Positions 52,826 to 64,000 of a stretch of 64,000 nt of DNA are shown one piece after another. The notes under the pieces are model-generated. The model was given only the letters and a program-made list of their open reading frames with translations. It was not told where the DNA came from and searched no databases. Every line of letters starts with the position of its first letter. The stretch's first letter is position 1. Source of the stretch: Peronospora farinosa (Eukaryota > Oomycota > Peronosporomycetes > Peronosporales > Peronosporaceae); the NCBI GenBank assembly GCA_947646735.1, contig CANTFK010000838.1:310001-374000 (forward strand), read 5' to 3'. A program made the translations under genes and the position numbers.

Positions 52826-53921
52826 ATGTTTAGCACTGCATCAACGCTCAAGACGAACGTTTCGGTGCCTTTGCTGCCCTGGGTCGAGAAGTAGTACGTG
52901 TATCAATCATTCTCTGTCCTCACATACAATACATAAACAATATTTGACCCATTGTTTTTTTTCCTCCAGTCGTCCCAAGAATGTGGACGAGATATCTCAC
53001 CAAGAGCATGTCGTGGCTACACTAAAGACATCGATTGCGAATGGTCAGTTGCCCCATTTGTTATTCTACGGACCTCCAGGCACGGGCAAGACATCTACTA
53101 TTGTGGCTGTAGGACGTCAGCTCTTTGGCACGGATTTTCGTAAAAACGGCCGCTTCTTGGAGCTGAACGCATCGGATGATCGAGGTATTAAGGTGGTACG
53201 CGAAAAGGTCAAGAGTTTTGCTCAAGGAGCCATCAGTACTGGTAAAGGCTTGCCGCCTTTTAAGATTATTGTTCTGGATGAAGCCGATTCAATGACAGGT
53301 GACGCCCAGTCGGCACTGCGTCGCATGATGGAAAACTATTCCAAGGTCACACGTTTCTGCCTCATTTGTAACTATGTAAGTCGCATTATCGAGCCCGTGG
53401 CATCACGGTGTGCCAAGTTCCGCTTTGCACCATTAGAAAAGGTCTCAATGACGTCTCGTGTGCGCTTTATCGCCTCAGAAGAACACGTGAATGTGTCGGA
53501 TTCGGTGCTGGACTCGCTGCTCGAGTGCTCGAATGGTGACTTGCGAAAGGCAATTAACTACCTGCAAAGTGCCAAGCAGCTCTGTGGAGAGGAGGAGTTG
53601 TCGGAAGACGATGTCGTTGCGGTGGCTGGACTTGCTCCGCCTGAATTGCTGCAGCAGTTCTGGGTCTCTGTGGCTTCTAACAGTTTTGAGAAGATGAAGA
53701 CCGACATTGAAAGCATATTACTGGCAGGATACCCGGTGTTAACCATATTGCGGCAGCTGAATGACGACGTGCTCGCAATAGAGAAGATCAGTGATGTACA
53801 GAAGGCTAAGATTTGTCTGCGCATTGCGGAAGCCGATAAGAGGCTCGTCGATGGTGCTAGTGAGCACTTCCAGCTACTAGACGTCGCATCCTACGCCATG
53901 CGTGTGTGTCATACGTCGTAA
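52826..53921 (+). CDS. RFC4: Replication factor C small subunit (RFC4-type)
   Basis: Exons 52826-52893 and 52970-53921; 339 aa. The join restores the family start LLPWVEKYRPKNVDEI. AAA+ motifs: Walker A FYGPPGTGKTST, Walker B IIVLDEADSM, sensor/SRC motif PVASRCAKFRF, and DLRKAINYLQ. This subunit is part of the pentameric clamp loader that places PCNA on primed DNA. Sequence order best fits the human RFC4/yeast Rfc2 subunit, but RFC2/RFC4 paralogues are close and the exact number should be checked. Confidence 0.9.
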
Positions 53922-54042
53922 TACATGTGATCATGCAGCATAAGTACATGAAAAAACAATGGCAACGAGCACCTCGATAGTGGATTAAAGCTGCTACACC
54001 AACACTTGAACCGTGGTACAGCATTGATCTACTTGTTAGCAT

Positions 54043-55176
54043 CTAGCTGCTCATGATAGTAGTTGCACCTTGATCAGTTACAGAAGATATTTGCGTCCAT
54101 TCATGATTCTTTTGCTGCTTCCAAAAGGTAACCTCGTCATCACCAGCAGCGACGCTAAGCATCGAGCCCGTGAGTGACCAGCTTATTCGATACACTGGCG
54201 CACGAAATGTATGCATCACGTGGGATGACCACTCGCCATCGGCTTCATCTTGAGTCCAAACACGCACTGTATGATCATCTGATCCAGACGCGATCACATT
54301 CGCTGGGATGCCCACATTCGGAGCCCAAGCTACATCACGAACCCAGTCGTTGTGTCCATACAAGGGGGTGTTCTCGATTTCCCAATAACTGGTGCCAGCA
54401 TTCCCATCATCTTGAGGCTTTATAATAAGATGCCAAATAGTAATCGCCTGATTGCACGATCCAGTGATTACGCGTTGGATCGGCCCTTGAGCTCCTTGCG
54501 AACCCAATGAGTTGTAGGGTGCCCAGCTAACCGACGTGCAGCCCATGCCTTCCTCCGAGTTGCGAAAACTTGACGAGGTTACCCACCCTTCACGCATACG
54601 GGTAAGGAACGACACTTGTCCATCAGCTGACGCACTTGCAAGACACAGTCCATACTCGTACGGCGCCCAGGCCACACTCAGTACTGCCAGCGAATGAAAT
54701 TCATGCACGTGTTTCAGACGCCACTCTGTCACATTTCCGACACCTCCAGCACCCTGTTGCACCAATTCCTCTCGGTAAATGTATACTTTGCCATCTTGAG
54801 CAGCCAGAGCCAGCACTGCACCGAACTTGGGGTGCGCCCATGCCACACGGTGGATTGGAGCTGCTGAGTCGTCAATAAGAGGCACCACGTGCTGTAAATT
54901 GTGAAGCTGCTGCTCCTGACTTTCTTTTTCTGTTGAATGCTCGGTACTATCTGTACTAGCTACAACAGCCTTCGACACGTCGTATACGCGGAATGTTCGA
55001 TCGGATGAGCACGTAACCAGGCGTTTGCCATAGTAGTCCAACTGGATATCGTAGATCGAGTCATTGTGCTCCGTTTCAATACTCGTTACCGGTGCCTGGC
55101 GTGGGTGTTGATGTTGCTGAGAGAGAGGCTGACCGTACTGCACAGGAAACTGTCCGTCCATCGTCGTGCCGTGCAT
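54043..55176 (-). CDS. SEC13: SEC13 WD40 protein (COPII coat and nuclear pore)
   Basis: A single exon of 377 aa. HNDSIYDIQLDYYGKRLVTCSSDRTFRVYDV is the diagnostic first blade; further blades include VAWAHPKFGAVLALAAQDGKVYIYRE, VAWAPYEYGLCLASASADGQVSF, DWVRDVAWAPNVG and VYRISWSLTGSMLSVAAGDDEVTFWKQ. SEC13 forms the COPII outer cage with SEC31 and also sits in the nuclear-pore Y complex. It is longer than the usual 300-330 aa because of an N-terminal Gln/His-rich extension and a loop with STDSTEHSTEKESQEQQ. Confidence 0.95.
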   Translation of the reverse strand: MHGTTMDGQFPVQYGQPLSQQHQHPRQAPVTSIETEHNDSIYDIQLDYYGKRLVTCSSDRTFRVYDVSKAVVASTDSTEHSTEKESQEQQLHNLQHVVPLIDDSAAPIHRVAWAHPKFGAVLALAAQDGKVYIYREELVQQGAGGVGNVTEWRLKHVHEFHSLAVLSVAWAPYEYGLCLASASADGQVSFLTRMREGWVTSSSFRNSEEGMGCTSVSWAPYNSLGSQGAQGPIQRVITGSCNQAITIWHLIIKPQDDGNAGTSYWEIENTPLYGHNDWVRDVAWAPNVGIPANVIASGSDDHTVRVWTQDEADGEWSSHVMHTFRAPVYRISWSLTGSMLSVAAGDDEVTFWKQQKNHEWTQISSVTDQGATTIMSS

Positions 55177-55658
55177 GCGGCCAAAGATGCTTTAATCGTC
55201 GACAAAAATGCTTTTGTAAAGTCTTTTAATTACAGCGTCTAAAATCTGAATGATTTGACACATCTCAGATTAGTATTCTTTCTGAGGCCGCGTAAGAATC
55301 ATCAATAGGGAATAGTAATTACAATAAAAGCATGCTTGTCACTTATCCTTCATCCTCCTCGTATATTAAATTTTGATGTTGCTAAAATCATGCTACAAAC
55401 TTCTACACGAGCTTCATGGGCTCTCTGTACAATCAGCGAAGAGCGTACTGATCTTTCTTGATCGTAATCTCTGGTTGAAAAAGATATCTATTACTTTGCC
55501 ATGGTCAATGACTAGGAGACCAGGTAGGGACTGAGGACCTAGTCGACGCAAAGTAGGCGTTACGGATCCGAAAAGTCAGAGAGCTTCAGCCGCTGGGAAT
55601 ACGAAAACACTCTCACGGATTCCAAGTCTGGGTATGCTACAGAGTAGCTACCCATCTA
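55177..55658. other. Intergenic region 5' of SEC13
   Basis: This is the upstream flank of SEC13 (minus). It is AT-rich near 55230-55400 and I see no gene. Confidence 0.5.
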
Positions 55659-55970
55659 TTGATCTTTACTTTTGAGGCGCATATGCACTCGACATGCAAG
55701 AGGCATCTGGCCTGCGTTGGGCACCACGAAGGACGCCTACATATCCTCTTGGACTGCGTCGGTACGTCCAAGTCTTGGACATACATCATCACGCAGTGGA
55801 CGCGATCGGTGGTTTCGTCCACTCACATGCTTTTGTACAAACAAGCCGCGTTATCGCGATCGGCACCGGAGCTACCTCCGAGAGTGCGGGTGGATATCAA
55901 GCACGTGTTTCCAGACACCGCTGACATAGCTGACCGGGTATCAAGGGACAACAAAGAGATAGGGATGTGA
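55659..55970 (+). mobile_element. Possible tail fragment of a non-LTR retrotransposon
   Basis: An open stretch reads CKRHLACVGHHEGRLHILLDCVGTSKSWTYIITQW, similar to the Cys/His-rich zf-RVT tail (C..C..E..H....C....W) found after LINE reverse transcriptases. No RT lies nearby. The assignment rests on one short motif. Confidence 0.25.
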
Positions 55971-56275
55971 GCAATGGCGTCTACTGCCGCCTACCAACGG
56001 AAATGTTCCAAGACACCATCATCGTCAACCAGCAGCCGAAACGACACAGCCCTCGTAACCGACAGGAGACATCTCCTACGGAACCATGACGGTAAATAAG
56101 ACAGCCTATTCTCACACACACATATATCATAGACGGCAAAGAGTCAATTACTGTTATTAAGTGCTTTGTGTAGGTTGCGTCTTGGTTCGAATATCTGCTT
56201 AGTTGGGTCATTCTTTTCCATAGGCTCAATTGTTTTAGATCAGTATAAATCTCGTATGACTATTTCAAAGTTGCA
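55971..56275. other. Intergenic region 5' of BRCT gene
   Basis: No gene or repeat seen; this is the upstream flank of the BRCT gene. Confidence 0.45.
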
Positions 56276-57233
56276 ATGTTTGCTGTAAATGGGCCCAGCG
56301 GACCATCGTCACGCCATGAACGGCGTGTAAAGAGCGACCGACAGCGAAAGGAAGAGAATGAAACCACGAGGTGCTTGGCAGAGAAAACAAAAAAGCACTT
56401 TTTTCGGGAAAAGCATGCGCAAGCTGCCACCAACAAACACGGTGAGCGCTCAATGTATAGGAGTTTGTATGCAAAATCAGCGTTGATATGGTCTGCTTGC
56501 TCATACTGAAATCGACATAGAAAACGGAAAGGAGTTTCCCAAAAAATCTGATATTTTTAAGGTACACTATTGGTAGGGGTTACGTCTTTTCAGTGCCTCC
56601 ATTATAAAAAGTTGGTTTGATGATTGTTCTAGGGTTGTCAGATTGTGTTTAATGGGCAAACGGGCAAAATATCTTTGTATGTAATATTGAAACGAGACTA
56701 TCGTGCCGTCATTTCCTTACGGTATTCTTTCTTGCTTTTGTTTCTAGGTACTATTTGGCAAAGTTGGTAAAGGAGCATGGTGGTAACGTCGCGTAAGCGC
56801 AATTATGGTCAATGTACAACATAATTGCCAGTCATTTAACTGACACGGCGATTGTAATCTCGTTGATTATGCAGATCGTCGATGGCTACGCGCATCACTC
56901 ACATGGTTGGTTCCAATTTGAACGGATCCAAAGCAGATAAAGTGCTCAGGGTATGCTAAAAGTAGCTGCTCGAATCAAAGCTTGTTGTTGATCTAATGAG
57001 CTGTTCTTGAATGCACAGAGCTCTGGCAAGTTCAAATTTGTGAGCCCAGGTACGTTCCTTCAATGCTGGTAATTTCTCTCGCTCATTTTAGTTACGCTGT
57101 CACAGAGTGGATCTTGCAGTCAATCAAGCATAAGACACGCCAGCCCGAGTTCGAGTTCCTCGTGTACAAGGACTCTCAGGCAGCACGCTCACTCCGTGCT
57201 GGATTCTCGCGAGCTGCTTCATCAAACAAGTGA
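56276..57233 (+). CDS. Stand-alone REV1-like BRCT-domain protein
   Basis: Exons 56276-56441, 56521-56561, 56633-56676, 56748-56792, 56875-56950, 57019-57049, 57106-57233; 176 aa, all joins in frame with introns of 56-82 nt. The N-terminal third is basic and charged. The BRCT domain spans about residues 65-150: SDIFKGCQIVFNGQTGKIS, YYLAKLVKEHGGNVA, TRITHMVGSNLNGSKADKV, KFKFVSPEWILQSIKH. The order and the FNGQT segment are closest to the BRCT of translesion polymerase REV1 (VNGYT ... THIIATNL ... WIVESI). The protein stops about 25 residues later with no polymerase domain. It could be a damage-signalling adaptor or a broken REV1 copy; the intact splice sites favour a working gene. Confidence 0.72.
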
Positions 57234-57611
57234 ATGGCGTACGAGGTAAACACGAACAATGGACGTGCACACATGTGCGCTACCAAACAACCAAAACATC
57301 CACTTGTAAAAAGAAGAAGAATATGTCATGTATAAGGTCACAACTACCCAGAGTCAGCACTCGTTGTCTCTCCTTTCAGCCAAGACTGAGAACGTGAGAC
57401 CTAAGCAAGAGCGCAGAGCCGACCTGACAAGCGCAACCTGATATCCTTTTCAAACGCCAACTAATCCTCGACAGCCTTTACCCGCTTCGCACTTTAGCCT
57501 TATTGATCATTATCGTGTCCACAACTTCTTACATCTCATTGTGCAAGACTCCGAACCGTAGACAAACCAACTATTGCGCGACGCAAGGCAAACAGGACTC
57601 ATCGACACTGC
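57234..57611. other. Convergent intergenic region
   Basis: 3' flanks of the BRCT gene (plus) and RAB1 (minus). No gene is seen. Confidence 0.5.
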
Positions 57612-58535
<924 letters not shown>

Positions 58536-59522
58536 CTTGGACGTTTCTAGAGAGAGAGAGAGCGGCAGATAAAGGTGCTTTTAATCTACAGATAATTCCA
58601 TCAGAATGTGAGTTTTTTTCCCACTCCATAGAGAAACCAAGAAAAAAACAAAACGGCTTACGCGTTCTGGGCGTTCTTTGGATTGTGGTGTGTCAGAGAA
58701 AGAGAAGGAATCGGGGGGAAACGGATCGATGGGTTACTACTGATTGGTCGAAATGGTCACTCCAATTTTAAAAGTTGGCTGGAGGTTTGTGATTGGCTAC
58801 TGGCTAACTAAATAGTTCGAGTGCATTTCATTCAATCAAAGTTGGTATTAATTAATCGGTCAAAGTACATGAACATTAAGTAACGGTCACGAAGCTACCA
58901 TTAAATCGCGCGGAAGGCGCTCGTATTTGTAATTAGATAGCACTGCTTCAAAGGCGTATATTTTTAGAATGCACTTCGATATGCCACCATCGCAATGATC
59001 AGTTCCTACATTTTTGTAACCACTATATTGCATATTCCGCAATGATTTCCGAGATCCTGGTTCAACCAGAATGATGGTCTTTTGTCTGCCTCGTTTCTAT
59101 CCATTTTGACGATGAATTACGTATCGTTCTCGAAGCCCTTGTCCTTATAAAATCTAGCATTTAAAGCCAAACGAGGCCACATAAGTCCGATTTACAAGCC
59201 TCTATTCAACGAATTAGCATTTGTTTCGACCTAGGGTTGTGCGTCAACGTAGCTCTTTACTCCTCCCCTAACACAAAGAAAAGCGAGAAAGCTGAGAAGA
59301 AACGTCGCAGGCAAGTAATGAGATGGAGGCTCTGTTACTGTCGGGCGCCAGTTGCTCTCCACACTGCGCCATCCCCACTCTATTCTCATCTTTGCAGAAG
59401 AAACTAACTGGTGGTTGTATGGGGGGTTACTATTTGGCTTCATATAGACGTAAAGAACTTTAAAGAGACGCCTAGAAGAGAAGAATAATCACCACCAGTT
59501 TGGCTTTAGTACCATACATATC
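58536..59522. other. Divergent intergenic region between RAB1 and ATG8
   Basis: 987 bp serve as upstream flanks of both genes. A short AG repeat (about 58550-58562) lies just upstream of the RAB1 start. No gene or structural RNA is recognised; a minus-strand open frame at 59231-59443 has no known feature. Confidence 0.5.
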
Positions 59523-60112
<590 letters not shown>

Positions 60113-60424
60113 GCTGCATGTGTCGGCGTGCGGGGACTGGATGATGGCTGAAGATTTTCTCGTAGATGCTGTTGTGGCTTCGAATTTTTCTCGTTTGCAC
60201 GATGTGAGAAACTGCGACGCTTTTTCATTGCATTCTTTATTATCCAACGTTGTCGTGGGGGGGGGTGGGGTGATGGCACGACGGAGTTTTGGTGAATGAA
60301 GAATGCTGAACAGCCGTAGGTCACTTTTCCAAATACAAGGAAGACTTCTGCTATGTGTAGTCCATTCTTCCAAAGCTGGCAGTGTGGGTATTTTTTAGGA
60401 ACAAAACTCCAGAAAAATGCAATT
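60113..60424. other. Convergent intergenic region with G-tract
   Basis: Between ATG8 (plus) and WDR6 (minus). It contains a G-rich run (nine G, T, four G) at about 60254-60270. No gene is seen. Confidence 0.5.
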
Positions 60425-63400
60425 CTATTCATTCCTTTCTTGTTGTTGCAATTTTAACGCTTTTTCAAACGATGTGCATTGGAACTGAATCATCTGTAGG
60501 CCTTGACCAACAACTACAACTTCGTCAGCTTCTCCATCTAGGGTTTTCCGAATTGCAAGGTCGGCAATGTCGGCGCATTCCGAGATTGTCGCACCTTGCC
60601 ACTCTAGTCTAGATTTGCCGTTTTCATCGCGCAGAATACTCCATTTGCTCAATCGTTGATCGTAACCGGCTGCATAAATGCGTTGGGCATTCACACATGC
60701 AACCGTTTTGATAGCTGAACCACTAGCATTTACTATCCGAGTTTCAAACAGCTTTTGGCACGATGGAAAGCGTAGCTCATGCAGATTCAAGCCCTGGTCG
60801 TCTCCGCCGCTGATGAGCGTTACATCAAGGCTCCCCTCTTCCGTGCTTTTCGCAGAGGAGACAAGATCGATGCAGTTTGTGCCCATATCATGCGCCAAGT
60901 AGCTCCCACATGGCTGTAACTCGCTTATCAGCCACAGCACCTTTTTCTTAAGCTGTCTCAAGTCGTGATGGGATTGAACAATCGAACCTATTTTCTTCAG
61001 CAACAAGCTTAGGTCCCACAGTGTCACCAAACCATCAGTAGAACCAACTGCTAGTCCGGCAATTATCGCCTCAGCTTCACCCTTCTGAAAACCTATACAT
61101 GACAGGATCGGCTTTTTTGAGGCCAAACGGCAGTCACCAAGCTCGAAAAGCTCACCATTTTCTACATCCAGCAGTAGTAACTGAGTAGAGCCCTCGGAGT
61201 TGCAAGCTGTCACAAGTCGATAATTATCCGAGATGTACGGAATCGAAAACGTAGCAAGCCCGAGGATACGATGGTCCTGAGCGGCTTCCGCACGTTCGTG
61301 GCTACAAACATGTCGGAGGTCGTCATAGTCACTAGAGACTAGCCACACATTTAGGCGCTGCTTCCCGCCCCCTGACAGCACGGCGTATTCTTCAACGCCA
61401 TCAGAATTCTTGCGTCGGAACGTCGTGAGCGCCCGAACAGTAGTCGTATGGGCAATTCCTGAAGCCACGCTGCCCCAACGCAAGCTTTTCTTTTGATCGC
61501 ATTGCGCGCGGCGACGATGCAGCATAAGGCTGTTGTCCTCTGCTGCAGTAACTAAACGGCTATGATCAAGAAAAGCCACAGAAGTCGTCATCCGCCCATG
61601 ATGGTGGTCGTGCAGAGAGCATCGAGAGAAAACGGAAGAAGCCTCAGTAGACTCGTGCTCAGTCAAAAGAGTACACGTAGAATGCACTTTGATGTCAACG
61701 TATTGCTTCTGCGTTGGAGGTGTGAACACAAAGGTATGCGAGGGAATGGCCGACATGACCTCATCACTACGAATACAAAGCGCATGGGGGCGGCGCCAAC
61801 CACCGCATTCCACCTTGAAGACACGATATTGCGCTGACATGTTGTACAGTACAGCGTGGGACGCGTGAAAGCCAAATACCATGAGATCATTCTTTGTCTT
61901 GCCGTCGTTTGATGCCGGTTGTCTCCACCGAAGCTGCTTGACTGTAGAGATTCCTCGGATAGCTTCGCGGCCTAGCTGTGTAGCTGTCAGGGCTCCACTA
62001 GTATCTTCTTTTAGTGCATACGAGCAAATGTACCCGTCGTGACCCCCCGAAAACATGGTAATGTAGCAGTTTTTAGCATCGCCGAGTAGAAGTGATGCAA
62101 CCAATTCACGTCCGTGGACGCTCTTAAGGACGAGACCGGGGGGCCGCACTACATCAGTCTCGATATTATGGCCCTCCGGAGTACACGGGCGATGAAATAT
62201 ATACACGTTGCCATGCCCGTCACCTCCCACAATATTCTTGATCTTAGGTGATCGATCTACTACTAGAATCGATGAGATTGAGCTCTTGGCTGGGATCTTG
62301 AACGTTGCCACAAGATTCATTGTAGTAATGGATAGTGGTGCCAAGCTATCGCATGCCTCTTCAATGATAGGTCTCCACTCAGTGAGAACGCCGCTAGCAC
62401 TACTAATGAACAGAGCGTCTTCCTGGTCCCACCATATTTTCATAACGCGAACATTGATTTGGGTATTCCACGAGTACAATAGAGTTCCTGTAGATGCTCT
62501 AACAAGACTCACGCGACCCGTTACTTCGCCAAGTAACAAGAAGCGCCCAGAGAAATCGATTGAAAACGTAGACAGTCCACCACTTCGAGGTTGAACAAGG
62601 GCGCCGTCAGTTGGAAGGATACCGAAAACAAGTTCTGCTGTGAGTGACAATAGATCCAGACGAAAAATCTCGCCATGCTCGGAGGCCACAAATGCCGTCT
62701 TCCCATTGTCCAGAGGGCTGAGTACGATGTTTCGCACACTTCCAGATGATGGACCGCCCTTCTTCTGCTTCATCAACTCAGTAGATATTATCGTCATATG
62801 AACGCGAATAGTTTTACACAAGTCACTTGCCGCCGACCCCCCGTCGGAAGAAGACATAAGCTGGCGTCTGATGTCCCAAAGCTTTACAGCACCGTCACCG
62901 CCTCCCGTGGCAATCATCTTTTGCGACGGAGGGACGGCTACACGCCACACATTCCTGCCCATGTGTCCCTGCAACGTGGCTAAACAATTACCTTCTAGGT
63001 CCCAGAGCTTAGACAGACCATCTTCGCTCGCCGTTACGACACCGCGCTCCCAAAAAGATACATCCCAAATACGGGCCGAGTGACCCCAAGCTCGGAACAC
63101 TGGAGAGTACTCACACTGCAGCAGTTCGTCTCGGTTTAGTGTCCTTGACAAGTGCAGTAAATCGACCTTAATATTTCCATTATTCGACCACAACTGTACG
63201 GTGCGATCGTCCGAGACGGAAGCCAACGAGCGGGCATCGTAAGACCACGCCAGCTTGAAAATGACACCGTCGTGAGCGTGCAGCCGTTGCACCGGTTCAA
63301 TGGCAGTGTTGACGTCTTTCAATGCATTTCCCATCGGATTCCACAGTAAAATCTGTTGAAATACCGTTCCCGAAGCGACCACAAGCTCATCCAATGATCG

Positions 63401-63910
63401 TCCGTGAAAAGCCAACGCATACAAAATGCAGCGCTCGGCACACTGGATGCTACGTAAAATATCACGAGTCACGGGGTCCCATATCTGCACAAAATTATGT
63501 GCAAGTCCGACTGCAACCAGCAGCTTCTTGTTCTGTTCCGATGCAAAATCGTTCGTCAACAAGTGTGCATCAAACACCCAGTCACAAAACACGTTTGGTT
63601 TGCCCAATGTCATGAGCTTCTCAAGCGTTCGCGCATCCTCTGGAGTTTGCGGCAAATTATAATAGCATGACACATGTTTTTGACCAAAGAAAACACCGGC
63701 AAAAGCATTTGTATCAGGAAATCGGACAAAATCACAGCCGTGTAGAATGCCTCGCGTCAAAACAGTGTGTTGACTCATTAGCTTTCCAGTAGCAGTTGCA
63801 TAAAGAAAAATTGTTGGTCCTACACCAACGTAAAGCAAAGATCCATCTGATGAGAATGAAAGGAGCGTCACTGCACCTAAGAAGTCCAACTTTTCGATGG
63901 ACGGCACCAT
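60425..63910 (-). CDS. WDR6: WDR6/TRM734-like WD40 protein
   Basis: A single exon of 1161 aa with many WD40 repeats in two to three propellers. Early blades: LSFSSDGSLLYVGVGPTIFLY, VIFKLAWSYDARSLASVSDDRTVQLW, ARIWDVSFWERGVVTASEDGLSKLWDL, VWRVAVPPSQKMIATGGGDGAVKLWD. The WDR6 family has the same length and the same blade wording (HDGVIFKLAWS; GHSARIWDV). Yeast Trm734 and human WDR6 pair with the methyltransferase Trm7/FTSJ1 to 2'-O-methylate position 34 of tRNA. The full frame from ATG 63910 to the stop at 60425 is intact. Confidence 0.9.
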   Translation of the reverse strand: MVPSIEKLDFLGAVTLLSFSSDGSLLYVGVGPTIFLYATATGKLMSQHTVLTRGILHGCDFVRFPDTNAFAGVFFGQKHVSCYYNLPQTPEDARTLEKLMTLGKPNVFCDWVFDAHLLTNDFASEQNKKLLVAVGLAHNFVQIWDPVTRDILRSIQCAERCILYALAFHGRSLDELVVASGTVFQQILLWNPMGNALKDVNTAIEPVQRLHAHDGVIFKLAWSYDARSLASVSDDRTVQLWSNNGNIKVDLLHLSRTLNRDELLQCEYSPVFRAWGHSARIWDVSFWERGVVTASEDGLSKLWDLEGNCLATLQGHMGRNVWRVAVPPSQKMIATGGGDGAVKLWDIRRQLMSSSDGGSAASDLCKTIRVHMTIISTELMKQKKGGPSSGSVRNIVLSPLDNGKTAFVASEHGEIFRLDLLSLTAELVFGILPTDGALVQPRSGGLSTFSIDFSGRFLLLGEVTGRVSLVRASTGTLLYSWNTQINVRVMKIWWDQEDALFISSASGVLTEWRPIIEEACDSLAPLSITTMNLVATFKIPAKSSISSILVVDRSPKIKNIVGGDGHGNVYIFHRPCTPEGHNIETDVVRPPGLVLKSVHGRELVASLLLGDAKNCYITMFSGGHDGYICSYALKEDTSGALTATQLGREAIRGISTVKQLRWRQPASNDGKTKNDLMVFGFHASHAVLYNMSAQYRVFKVECGGWRRPHALCIRSDEVMSAIPSHTFVFTPPTQKQYVDIKVHSTCTLLTEHESTEASSVFSRCSLHDHHHGRMTTSVAFLDHSRLVTAAEDNSLMLHRRRAQCDQKKSLRWGSVASGIAHTTTVRALTTFRRKNSDGVEEYAVLSGGGKQRLNVWLVSSDYDDLRHVCSHERAEAAQDHRILGLATFSIPYISDNYRLVTACNSEGSTQLLLLDVENGELFELGDCRLASKKPILSCIGFQKGEAEAIIAGLAVGSTDGLVTLWDLSLLLKKIGSIVQSHHDLRQLKKKVLWLISELQPCGSYLAHDMGTNCIDLVSSAKSTEEGSLDVTLISGGDDQGLNLHELRFPSCQKLFETRIVNASGSAIKTVACVNAQRIYAAGYDQRLSKWSILRDENGKSRLEWQGATISECADIADLAIRKTLDGEADEVVVVGQGLQMIQFQCTSFEKALKLQQQERNE

Positions 63911-64000
63911 TTATTCACTCGTGATGAATGGCAGGGACATGTTCAGATAGGAACCGGTACTTTGCCAAACGGATACCGGTTTACATGGCTACATTTACGT
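63911..64000. other. Upstream edge of the WDR6 gene
   Basis: Only 90 bp remain after the WDR6 start codon; it is the 5' flank and no further feature can be supported. Confidence 0.5.

Noticed and set aside
58536..59522. Looked for tRNA or snRNA genes in the long RAB1-ATG8 spacer
   Set aside because: No cloverleaf with A/B box pattern or other structural RNA could be recognised by eye.

Overview
The window looks like nuclear DNA of a peronosporalean oomycete (Phytophthora or downy-mildew type). The evidence is a mitochondrial-type FtsZ encoded in nuclear DNA with introns, many short (mostly 55-90 nt) GT-AG introns, closely packed genes with divergent promoters of about 150-230 bp, and decayed Ty1/copia and Ty3/gypsy retrotransposons. 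I cannot name the species from sequence alone.

Layout. 1-10.7 kb is a retrotransposon nest. A decayed plus-strand copia element (1-5372, with a 14-bp tandem array in its LTR region) is followed by a decayed minus-strand copia element with both LTRs (5404-10410), which sits inside remnants of a third. 10.7-12.1 kb is AT-rich and gene-poor. 12.1-19.3 kb holds a membrane-anchored HECT E3 ligase, the PAF1-complex subunit PAF1 and a ROK-family sugar kinase. 19.6-23.6 kb is a second mobile-element island: a solo LTR-like unit built almost wholly of hairpins, a pogo-like transposase fragment, and two gypsy integrase remnants in opposite orientation. 23.6-64 kb is gene-dense: three unrecognised small genes, a PlsC-type acyltransferase, a coiled-coil gene fragment, a PX protein, FtsZ, an RWD-CCCH-SANT-CHY protein, a UBX-like/CW-finger protein, TM9SF, a transportin-3-like importin, dihydropteridine reductase, an NADPH-oxidase pseudogene, glutaminyl cyclase, a histidine acid phosphatase, a WKF-domain protein, an L-type lectin cargo receptor, an RFC small subunit, SEC13, a stand-alone REV1-like BRCT protein, RAB1, ATG8 and WDR6.

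The host genes are housekeeping. Several act in the secretory and membrane-traffic system (TM9SF, L-type lectin, SEC13, RAB1, PX protein, ATG8) and others in nuclear work (PAF1, transportin, RFC, BRCT, WDR6). Nothing indicates a co-regulated operon-like system. Exon joins were worked out by hand from reading frame and splice sites. Joins given without comment keep the frame open through the whole gene; unclear ones are flagged. The strongest unexplained signal is the chain of perfect inverted repeats at 19583-20044.
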